Shown here: positions 10,315 to 20,496 of the stretch, piece after piece | Layout of the letters: every line of letters starts with the position of its first letter | Position numbering within the stretch: position 1 is the first letter of the stretch | Origin: Pipra filicauda | Lineage: Eukaryota > Chordata > Aves > Passeriformes > Pipridae | DNA: 64,000 nt | NCBI RefSeq assembly: GCF_003945595.2 | Contig: NW_024104671.1 | Coordinates: 124,001-188,000 of the forward strand | Direction: 5' to 3' | Position numbers and translations under genes: made by a program | Notes under the pieces: model-generated | What the model saw: the letters and a program-made list of their open reading frames with translations, nothing else | Told to the model about the DNA's origin: nothing | Database searches by the model: none

Positions 10315-13300
10315 AGTATGGAGTATTCCAAAGGATATTTGTGTATGAAACCAGTTCAAGTAACCTTCTGTCTTTAATGAAAACCAATCACTTATTAATT
10401 AAGATTTCTCATATATAACTTTTAAAACTACTATTTTGCAGACTCTGAAAAACAAAGTACTTTTTAATTTCTAATAATATACTGAAAAAGCCAATACATA
10501 AGAATGAAAAATAGTTTATTAATTCTTTTCCAGTGTTACCATCTGAAAAAGTAATACCTGGCAGGGAATAGGGCCTGTCATGTTAGCAGATGCCCCAGAC
10601 TCTACAAAAACATGCACTGCCTCCTCCCATTAGTGATACCAGCTTCCAAAAGAAATTATAGATGAGTTGAGTGGAGAAGAGATTTTCTTTCTCTATCCAC
10701 TCAACCAGACAATTAAGCATTTTTGGAATCCTCAGACTGGGGTGACCTGAAGTTATAATGCTGTTGATCAGCTGGTTTCCTCTAGGGTAGGAAGACTTTG
10801 CTTTACCTTATAGGTGACAGTCTGCTTGTCCCTTGTCCCTCCAATGTAACTTCCTCCTAACGCATGCTGTTCAAAAACATGTTCTCAAGCAATGCAGTCT
10901 GTAGTGCAATCCAAACTGGCATTTCTTTCCAAACAATCCTTAGAAAACAAATTTTACTGTTAAACCCTGAAGTCTAGTCATACTACACACCAAATCTTGC
11001 TTTATAGGTGATTTTTATGTTTTATGAGCTGGGAAGTGATTTTTCAAAGGTTAGTTTTAATCATATTCCTTGTCTGTGTAATACTCCTAGTGTGCTTTGT
11101 ACTAAACAAGAGATTACTCAGTCATCGTAAAGTCTGATATTTCAACTTTCTCTATGTCCCCTAATTTTCTCCTGTAAGTATGAAAATGCATTATTATGTG
11201 CCTTTCTCTTCTGTGTCCTTCACTCTTTTGGATTTAAATACATGGAGTCTGAACTTAACCCTGAATTATAAAAACATTTCTACAGAATAGATCCATGACA
11301 TGGGAAAAAGCTCTAATTAAGGGCAAGGTGTCACTTTTTCTTAGTTCATAAATGTGAGGTCTGTAGGTGAGCAAGTTAATATTTCTACTGGAAAAAGTGA
11401 CTGCCAGATGATAGTCTAGAGGGCAACACAGAATCTGGACCCAGTTTCCACGTAGGCTTAACAAGAGAATTAGTAAGACATTCCATATGAATGTTTCCAA
11501 CTGCTTTTAGCCAAGTCCCACTGCTGTTGCCTTTTCTTCATCTATGCCAGTGGGTAATTGCCTCCTAATTTCTGCTACTGACTCTTTTCTCCAGCTGCAG
11601 CACAGCTCATTAGCTTGGGCTCTGTTTTACACTACCTCTCTGTCTGACTGTCAGTGCCATAGATTATAAATTATTCAAGGTCATGACTGGTACTTTTGTA
11701 TGTTTTCTATAAGGCAAACCAAACGCGACCACCAAACATTGGTATTAGATCACATTAATTAGTTTCATAAGCCTTTAAATGAATTATTCATTGTAGTGTG
11801 AGTATTTAATCTGGGTATATATTAAAATGAAAGTTTGAGTAATTACATCCTTTATTTGACAGGCACACCACATAAAAAAAGTATATTTTAAGTCTTGTAC
11901 ATACAGCAGTCAGAAAAGCGTAAGTGTTACTGACGACTCACTACACAGCTTTTATGAAAGATGGAGTCCAGAAACAGAAGCTGCTTTTGGAAATTGACGA
12001 AGTGACCCACCAAAAGGGGTCAAACCAGTTCAGTCCCAGAGCAAGGAGCAGATTCTAGTGATTTTACCCAATAATCAGACTTTCCACAGCAAATTGGACA
12101 AGCAAAATGCACTTAGTGTTAAATGCCAGCATGGAAACTCCAATTAGATGGAGCTAATGGGAAACTATTTTGCAAGCCTTTCAGCAAGAGTTGAGTAAAA
12201 GGTTGAGATGTTTCTTTGCTGAAGTAGGTTGGTCAAATGAGCCACTTTTTGTTTGACTTATATATGCTTCCAAAACTGTCACCAAAATGCAAAGAAATCC
12301 TGCAGCAGAGAAACAAGAAGTTTTAAAGAAGTCAAGTGAATCCAGCTAAAGTCTTAACTTCCTTTCAACTGTTTTGACCACTAAAATGCTCTCTGTCTGT
12401 CTGCAAAATATAAAGCTGCTTCAAGTGCAAAATACAGCTTCAGCAACAAAATAAGACAGGTGAGATGTGTTCTTCCCAACTGGTATTTTAAAGATTATTA
12501 ATATGAATGCTAGGGTGAAATACAAAAAATTGCCTTTGACAGAGGATACTGGAATATTTCAAAAGCAAAGATTAAAGAACACAATGCCATGCTTTGCCTT
12601 CCTTAAACGGCACTTAATCAATGGTTTGATGTGTTCAACCATTTGGGAAGACAGACTAGTCCACGTGACAGAAACAGAACCTCTGATTGAATCTGGTTTG
12701 ACTTTAACAGAGAAAGGAAGTCTTTATTTCCCTTGTCACTAGGCTGACAGAATTAGATAACTATTGGCATATGGATTATCTTAAATGAACTTCATTAACA
12801 CTAAAATCTAGAGGGAAAATTACAAAGCAGATATGATTGCAGAATGGAATTAAAGAGGGTGGCCTTTGTATCAGTTCAATTTTCCTCTCCCCCATCTCCT
12901 CAAGCAACTGTGACTTAGATGATGATTTTTTTTTTCTTAAAGCTTGGTGGTTAAAACAAAGCTAGTCACTCTTTCCATTGGCCTTTTTCAGACTGCACTG
13001 TCATTGCTGTTGTGTGCATTGTAATGTTGATCAGCTTAAAAGTCACAAGGCTCAGAAAGATTTGTCCAGAATTTTCCTGTGTCTGAAAAATTATATAGCT
13101 AAATATCAGCACTCTTAGCCTACAGCCCTACTGATACACACAGGGGTAGTGCATGGAGGAAGGATTTAATTTTAATAATTGAGCTATCCATTTCACCCAG
13201 GGCCTTCATTAATATCTGAAATGACAAATGAATGCCACTAATAGATTATTTCTTGGTCACTTTTTTCTTGTTTGGCAAATAATAAGCTTACATCACAAAT

Positions 13301-13454
13301 AATAACCATAAAATACTATTTCCAAATCTGTTGCAACTAATGTACAGATATCTCTGTGCTTCCTACTAATAAAAATTTGTTGCTTTGCTGTTTTGGTTTT
13401 TTTTTTTTTCAAAATAATTTATTGTAAAGACTATGTTTTAGAAAAACAGTATTT
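10315..13454. other. AT-rich DNA, no gene seen
   Basis: No coding exon, RNA gene or recognisable transposon was found. Frames of 81 and 91 codons (11255-11500 minus, 12467-12742 plus) have no recognisable domains and look like chance. A T-rich tract at about 13394-13410 precedes the CR1 tail. Confidence 0.5.
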
Positions 13455-13536
13455 CATAGAATCATAGAATCAACCTGATTGGAAAAGACCTCTGAGATCA
13501 TCAAGTCCAATCCTTGATCCAACACCGCCATGGTTA

Positions 13537-15451
13537 CTAGACCATGGCACTAAGTGCCACATCCAGTCTCATCTTAAAAACCTCCAGGGATGGTGAATCC
13601 GCCACCTCCCTGGGCAGCCCATTCCAATGTCTGATTACTCTCTTTGTAAAAAATTTTTTCCTAATATCCAACCTAAACCTTCCATGGCAGAGTTTAAGAC
13701 CGTGCCCTCTTGGCTTACTGCTGGTTGCCTGGGAGAAGAGACTGATGCCCACCTGGCTACAACCTCCTTTCAGGGAGTTGTAGAGAGTGATGAGGTCTCC
13801 TCTGAGCCTCCTGTTCTCCAGGCTGAACAACCCCAGCTCCCTCAGCCTCTCCTCATAGGACTTGTGCTCCAGTCCCTTCACCAGCCTTGTTGCTCTTCTC
13901 TGGACCTGCTCCAGCACCTCAATATCCTTCCTGAACTGAGGGGCCCAGAACTGGACACAGTACTCCAGGTGTGGCCTCACCAGTGCTGAGTACACTTCCC
14001 TGCTCCTGCTGGCCACACTGTTCCTGATTCAGGCCAGGATGCCATTGGCCCTCTTGGCCACCTGGGCACACTGCTGGCTCATGTTCAGCTTCCTGTCAAT
14101 CCACACTCTCAGGTCCCTTTCTGTCTGGCTTCTCTCCAGCCACTCTGTGCCCAGCCTGTAGCGCTGCATGGGGTTGTTGTGGCCAAAGTGCAGGACCCGG
14201 CACTTGGCCTTGTTGAACCTCATCCCATTGGAATCAGACCATCCCTCCAGCTTGTCCCTCCTGGCTCTGCAGGTTCCCCTGCAGAACCCTCCTGCCTTCC
14301 AGCAGATCAACACAGCCCCCCAACTTGGTGTCATCTGCAAATTTGCTAACGATACAGTCAATCCCCTCATCCAGATCATCAGTAAAGACATTTCATAGAA
14401 CTGGACTGAACACTGATCCCTGGGGGACACCACCAGTGACCAGCCACCAACTGGATGCAGCCCCGTTCCCCACCACTCTCTGGGCCCGGCCCTCCAGCCA
14501 GTTCCTAACCCAGCACAGAGTGCCCCTGTCCAAGCCATGGGCTGCCAACTTTTCCAGCAGAATGCTATGAGAGATGGTATCAAAGGCTTTGCTGAAGTCC
14601 AGATAGACCAAATCCACAACCTTCCCCTCATCCACTAGGCGGGTCACCCGATCAAAAAAGGAGATCAGGTTGGTCAGACAGAACCTGCCCTTCCTAAGTC
14701 CGTGCTGGCTGGGTCTGATCCCTTGTCCATCCTGTAGGTGCTGTGTGATTGCACTCAGGATGATCTGCTCCATAACCTTGCCAGGCACTGAGGTCAGGCT
14801 GACGGGCCTGTAGTTTCCCGGGTCCTCCTTGCAGACCTTTTTGTGGATTGGTGTGACATTCACCAACTTCCAGTCATCTGAGACCTCCCCAGCGAGCCAG
14901 GACTGTCGGTAAATGATGGAGAGCAGCTTGTCTCTGTCTACCAACTCCAGAGTCCAGTTGTCCTGAAGACAACCTGTCTTACTGTTGAAAACTGAGGCAA
15001 AGAAGGTGTTAAATACCTCAGCTTTTTCCTCATCTTTGTTGACTAGGTTCCCCACCATGTCCAACAAAGAGTGGAGGTTTCCGTGGCCCCTCCTTTTGCT
15101 ATTGATGTATTTGTAGAAGCACGTCTTGTTATCCCTAACAGAAGTAGCTAGATTGAGCTCAAATTGTGCCTTTGTCTCTCTGATTTTCTTTCTGCATGAC
15201 CTAACTATATTCCGGGAGGGGATTCCTTTACCTCTTCGATCAGGGACCTGTTTCCATTCCTCCCAATCTACTCTGTTTGCTCCATCTGCCTGATGGCAGG
15301 AGGGGCAGGGCTTCACCATTTCCTGCTGGCCTTCTTTTGGGGTCAAAAGGGTATGACTCCACCAGTCTGTTTCCCTTTCACTATCCCTAATACTTCTTAG
15401 CCTCTCCACTTCTTCCTTGAGCTCTGCTACCAGGCACAGCAAATCATTCAC
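13537..15451 (-). pseudogene. CR1 ORF1-ORF2 fused reading frame and ORF2 remainder
   Basis: From 15451 to 14393 there is one uninterrupted 352-codon frame. Residues 1 to about 80 are ORF1-like. From about residue 81 (RSCRKKIRETKAQFELNLAT) it is the ORF2 linker that follows the endonuclease. At about residue 176 (DRDKLL/SIIYRQSW) a second deletion removes the first RT block. The palm follows, with GNYRPVSLTSVPGK, GLRKGRFCLTNLISFFDRV, motif [13 protein letters not shown] and [11 protein letters not shown] frameshift then moves the motif C region (FADDTK-like) to another frame around 14340-14300. The C-terminal region reads open at 14016-13537 ([19 protein letters not shown] to DVALSAMV). There is no endonuclease domain, so it could not move on its own. 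Confidence 0.85.
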
Positions 15452-15619
15452 CTGCTCGCATCATTGCAGGCGTCTCTCACACTGTCCTCTGGTACTGATG
15501 CCAGGCTCAGACACTGTGCAGCCGGTGACCTGAACAGCTGCGTCCTTCTCGGGGTGTTCTATCTGGGTTAGCATACTGCTTCTGATAGCAGCAATGGTTT
15601 TTGCTCGTTTGGAAACCAT
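15212..15619 (-). pseudogene. CR1 ORF1 pseudogene, 5' part
   Basis: CR1 ORF1 encodes a small RNA-binding protein. From the ATG at 15619 the frame reads MVSKRAKTIAAIRSSMLTQ. It meets one in-frame stop at about 15463, where 'LQ*CEQVNDL' is read, then continues as VAELKEEVERLRSIRDSERE, a Leu/Glu/Arg-rich likely coiled-coil segment. It goes on through CPSCHQADG, which may be part of a Cys-rich motif, and WEEWKQVPDRRGKG. At that point the ORF1-type sequence stops and ORF2-type sequence begins in the same frame. The C-terminal part of ORF1 and the start of ORF2 are missing. Confidence 0.8.
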
Positions 15620-15750
15620 TGCTGAGTTGAGTTGCAGGAAAAAGAAAACAGGCCACTGGGGAGAGCTGGGAGGGTGGCTGTGCCCTTTCTGCTCACCCTG
15701 CCTGCGTGAACTGCCGTGCCACGCAGTTTACTCTGAAAAAACCCCTCTCG

Positions 15751-18313
15751 CTACACATCGTCTGTAAATGTGAACATGATTGTCAGCATTGTGTAACAGA
15801 TGAATAATTGCCATAAAAATCTTAGTTATGGAACATCAAATTCAGGGCAGATGACATTATTGCAGGACAAGATCATTTAGAACTGATGACTTAAACTTGA
15901 AAACTCATCTACAATCTATTTACCGCTTGATCATTATGCAATACTTTTCATCCATTCACTCGTTTTATCACAAATAGATCTGTCACGTGCTGGGGAGTGA
16001 GACCAATCTAATTTGTTGGCTATCTCATGATTGTGGCAAAACTCTGATTTGTTCTAGAGGTAAAAATACAGATAATGAAAAAATATGCTTATATAACAAA
16101 CAATGTCGATGATGCCAAGATAGTGACTTGACTTTACAGTGATATGAAAGTAACAAAAAGATAAAAAATTTTATAAAACTAAGGAAGATATTCCACTTTC
16201 TTTTTTCCAAACATTAAGTTCCTGATAATACATACTGCACTCACTGATGCAGAAATTTACATCCCTCCATCTGTAAATAAGAAAGATGTATCTTCTTTTT
16301 CTAGCAGAAGCTAATGGAATAGTTGCCCATTTCTTTTTAGTTGACTAGTGGACAGTGACTTGTGCAGGTGACAATGTCATGAACATGTGTTGAAATGCAT
16401 CGATTTGTCATGGAATATACTTCATTCAAAGATAATCTTACTTAAGAAGGAATCAAGAAAGTTAATTTTCTAGATAAAAGTTCAGTTAAGATCTAAATAT
16501 AATTTGTGCTTTTGAAAATCATGCTTAGGTGTAATGTTCTCTTTAGTCAAACATACGCAGCAAATCCTATTCTGAGAGGCAGAGACCTATTTATAGGACA
16601 TCTAAAGCAGAAGAGTACCTAATATATGAGATGGCATTTGAGTAAGGATAGAGTCTCCCTTTGCCTCTGGGTTAGGAGAGTGAACGTCTATGCAAAAGTA
16701 TTTCTACGAAGTGCTGAATTCCCAATACATATTAAAAAGTTCATACACATACATTTTACTGGGTCCACTTTATCGAACTCCCAGCACAAATAGAAAAGTG
16801 GGCTCAGATTGTCTTTATATCAATAATGTCAAGGTTTGTTCCATTTGCTTTTCTCTGAATATAACCAAAGATAATAGTGGTGAGATCAGGCTGGGGTGGA
16901 GGAGAAATAGAAGTTGTCATGGCCATCTAAACAATTTATGTTGTTGTCCCCAATCTAGCCCACTAAAAATATGAAAGGGTCAGGAGGATGAAAGGGCAAC
17001 ATGAATATCATCTAACCTCCAAGTTTTAATTTTTTGATTCTGTTCTACATGCTTTCAAATTAGCATACTTAATGTAGTGAGGTTTATTAGTAAATACATC
17101 TTAGGATCCCAGTTTTTCTAGACATTTTAGAAAGTTAGAGTTAAGAACATCAGTATCAGGGGATTCTAGAAAATTGGAAGAAGGAGAAAAGGGGCAGAGG
17201 AAAAGAAAAGACCTACACAAGAACAGGGAAAATATTTACCCAGGTTATACAGCGCTAAAGAAACCTCAGGCTTCTTTACTGGTAATCTACTGGCCTACTT
17301 GCTGATTGAAGCCAGATCTCACTTACAAAAAATTAATTTTTTATTTTTTTATCCCACAAGATCTACAACCAAAAATTTCTATGTAAACGTATTTATGGAA
17401 GTCGCCTTATGCAAGAAGTTTCACGAGAGAAGTGTGACTCTTTTTCCACTAAAACAAACAAACAAACAAAAACTTAAAGAATGCCTGTGGGAGACAGAAA
17501 CAGTGTTGATACTATGAGCCAAATGCAGATTGCTATCTCCAGCACAACTGAGGAGCACTATGAAAACAACTCTGAAAGCTCTCCCCATTAATAGGATGTA
17601 GAGAAAAAGACTGGCTAGAGCAGGAGGAAGAATCAGCTCGGAGGATGAATTAAATGGAAGCCTTCTGTGGCCTCTGAGCTAACTAACTGTAAAGTTTACT
17701 GTAGAACACTTTAGAAACTTACTTTCTGGTATCAGGGTTGTATTTAGAGAAAATAATGTATGCAATATAATATATATAATTAGGCAATAATATCACTAGC
17801 TGTAATTAGACTTACAGAACAATTCTGGTTCAAACACCAAATAAGTCAGCAGTAATTGGCAACAGAGTGAATGAAATAGTCAATAAATATTGCTTCATCT
17901 AACTTTTCATACTACAATAACAAAAAGAGATTTTCCCTAGAGAAATGTCACTGTAGGGTTCATTCTCATATAAAATAAGCTTTTATTACTCATCTTATTT
18001 AAGCAATATAAAAAAATAAGACTAAGCACAAATGTAATCATCCTCTTATATGCTATGGGAATCACATAATTATGCTTTGCTTCCATGATATTACATATAA
18101 AAACTATCAGTTCAATAGAAAATTCTTTCCCTGAAATATTTAAAATGTCCCAATGTTTTAATATTGTTTACATGTTAATAATTCTAAACAAGATCTCTTA
18201 TTTTCAAGATAAAACTCACCAGGTTATCTGAAGATATTTCACTCTGCCTTGTGAAGGAGTTTGTTTTGCATGTGTATCATACCATATCAAAGCTTGTGAT
18301 ATGACTTTTAATT
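15751..18313. other. AT-rich DNA, no gene seen
   Basis: Nothing coding is supported; the longest frame (94 codons, 16690-16974) has no recognisable domain. A short (AAAC)n tract lies at about 17452-17471. Confidence 0.5.
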
Positions 18314-18330
18314 TATTTTATTCTCTCCCT
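18314..18330. repeat. Left target-site duplication of RTE copy 1
   Basis: The 17 bases tattttattctctccct at 18314-18330 recur exactly at 20480-20496, immediately outside the two ends of the RTE copy. The first T of the right copy might belong to the element's tail, so the duplication is 16-17 bp. Confidence 0.88.
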
Positions 18331-20479
18331 TGTTGAGAATTGTTGAGGACGAAGAGAACCGCCCACCAAGCACACCTTGCACAGCCATCCTGTCACGTAA
18401 GAAAAACAGCCTTTCGCCTTACATGCAGCAAGCTCCAACAGAAACTCCGTGACATCCAGAACAAGTGGTGGATCGATCTAGCTGAAAAAACACAATTATG
18501 TGCAGATACGGGTGATCACAGAGGATTCTATGATGCCCTGAAAACAGCATATGGGCCTACATACCAAGCTCAAAGTCCTTTACTCAGCGCTGATGGTCAA
18601 ACACTTCTGACAGATAAAACCTCCATTCTGAATCGATGGTCTGAACACTTTCAGACTCTTTTCAGTACCAACCGTGTAGTCCAAGACTCAGCAATTCAGT
18701 CCATCACACAACAACCAGTAAAGTATGAATTGGATACTGCCCCCACTTCAGGAGAAACCCTCAAGGCCATACAGCAGGTAAAAATTGGCAAGGCAGCTGG
18801 GGTTGATAGAATTCCACCTGAAGTCTGGAAGCATGGGGGCCTTGCACTCCATGCTAAATTTCATGGCTTTGTACTACGCTGTTGGGAACTAGGCGAACTA
18901 CCATCAGACCTTCGTGATGCAGTCATCATCACTTTGTATAAGAAGAAACGAATTAAATTAGATTGCTCAAATTACCGTGGTATTACTCTGCTCTCCATTG
19001 CTGGCAAAATCCTGACAAGAATACTTTTGAACAGATTAATACCTGCTATAGCAGAAGGAATTCTACCTGAAAGCCAATGTGCTTTCAAAGCCAACAGGAG
19101 AACCACAGACATGGTATTTGTTCTCAGACAACTGCAAGAGAAGTGTAGGGAACAGAACAGATTCTGGCAGATTCTGGAATGCTTATGTTGTCCCCCCAAG
19201 TTCCTCACAATGATCATCTCACTCCATGAGGATCAGCACAGCCAAGTCAGATATGGCAATGCACTTTCTGAGCCCTTTCTAATAACTAATGGTTTGAAAC
19301 AAGGCTGTGTTCTCGCACCAACTCTTTTTCAGTCTTTTTCAGCATGATGCTCCAAAGGGCCACAGCAGACCTCGGTGATCGGGATGGTATCTACATTCAG
19401 TGTCGTACCGATGGAAGCCTCTTCAACCTGAGGCGACTGAAGACCCACACCAAGACCTTAAAGCATCTTGTCCGGGAGCTGCTTTATGCTGATGACCCCA
19501 CACAGAAGCAGCTCTGCAGCGTTTAACATCCTGCTTTGCTGAGGCTGCTGAGCTTTTTGGGCTGGAAGTCAGCTTAAAGAAGACTGAAGTTCTCTATTAA
19601 CCTGCACCTCAGGAAGTCTTCCATCATCCCCATATCACCATTGGCCAATCAGAGCCCAAATCAGTCCAGCAGTTTAATTACCTAGGTAGCCTCATTTCCT
19701 CGGACGGTAAGATTGACAGAGAGACAGACAACAGGTTAGCAAAGGCATATAGAGCTTTCGGAAAGCTTCATAAAAGAGTTTGGCGAAATAAACACCTGAA
19801 GAAAAGTACAAAGATCAGTGTTTACAAAGCCATTGTGCTGTCTACTCTCTTATATGGATCTGAATCATGGGTCATCTACCACCACCACCTGTGACTCCTA
19901 GAACGCTTCCATCAACTCTGTCTCCATACAATCCTAAACATCCACTGGTCAGATTATGTGACCAATACATCTGTTCTAGAACAAGCAGCTGTCACAAGTA
20001 TTGAGGCCATGTTACTGAGAACACAGCTGCACTGGACAGGGCACGTCTCAAGGATGAAGGACCACCGCCTCCCTAAGATCCTGCTTTATGGTGAACTTGC
20101 CACCGGCTGCTGCAAGAGAGGAACCTCGAAGAAAAGATACAAGGACTCCCTGAAACAACATCTCAGCCTTGGCCATATTGATCATCATAACTGGTCTACT
20201 CTGGCCTCCAATCGGGAGGTCTGGAGACACACCATCTATAACGCTGCTGATGCCTTTGAGAATGCACACAGGGTCACTCTCGAGGAGAAAAGACAATGCA
20301 GAAGGAACCGTGTCTTGCAGAATTTACCACCTAAGGAGTCTGTCTGCTGTGCCTTTTGCAACCGGATATGTCTGTCTTGCAATGACCTTTTTAGCCACCA
20401 ACACGCTTGTAGCAAATGTGGGTAGAGCCCTTCCCAAATCTTTGTTTGCGAAGCCTAGCCATGAAGAATGAAGAAGAAG
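18331..20479 (+). mobile_element. RTE-type LINE copy 1, 5'-truncated
   Basis: About 2.15 kb of an RTE-clade non-LTR retrotransposon, bounded by an exact 17-bp duplication. It lacks the leader and the whole endonuclease domain, so reverse transcription stopped early. The 3' untranslated region is very short (about 35 bases after the stop at 20423-20425) and ends in a simple ATGAAGA/AGA-rich tail at 20461-20479. RTE elements characteristically have short 3' UTRs and short tandem-repeat tails rather than poly(A). Sequence is shared with copies at 32.5-36.9 kb and 47.2-47.9 kb. Confidence 0.9.
18340..20425 (+). pseudogene. RTE ORF pseudogene: RT and C-terminal zinc finger
   Basis: The first open block (18340-19347) starts in the linker before the RT. 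It contains GKAAGVDRIPPEVWKHGG, SNYRGITLLSIAGKI and RRTTDMVFVLRQLQEK. It then loses about 20 residues compared with the other copies: CREQN runs directly into RFWQILE, so RT motif A with its first catalytic Asp is absent. GLKQGCVLAPTLF remains. The next block (19344-19526) holds motif C as LLYADD, immediately followed by a frame-breaking deletion. After stops around 19600 and 19893 the frame 19958-20425 reads WTGHVSRMKDHRLPKILLYG and ends in a zinc-finger-like CAFC-x12-HQHAC motif, the normal C-terminus of this protein type. It is inactive. Confidence 0.88.
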
Positions 20480-20496
20480 TATTTTATTCTCTCCCT
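20480..20496. repeat. Right target-site duplication of RTE copy 1
   Basis: An exact 17-base match to 18314-18330, directly following the element's simple-repeat tail. Confidence 0.88.

Larger units (their letters stand above)
13455..15750 (-). mobile_element. CR1: CR1 LINE with both ends but two internal deletions
   Basis: On the minus strand the element begins near 15750 with a GC-rich 5' untranslated region and enters ORF1 at an ATG at 15619. It ends at 13455 in the CR1 tail, seen on the plus strand as 'catagaatcatagaatc'. Having both a genuine 5' end and a 3' end is uncommon, since most CR1 copies are 5'-truncated. At about 2.3 kb it is far shorter than a full CR1 (about 4.5 kb) because ORF1 jumps into ORF2 near 15212 and a second piece is lost near 14925. 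It is of the same subfamily as the copy at 57.1-57.9 kb. Confidence 0.9.

Noticed and set aside
13627..13989. Open frame of 120 codons on the plus strand
   Set aside because: It is the antisense of the CR1 ORF2 C-terminal region on the minus strand; no independent coding signal.
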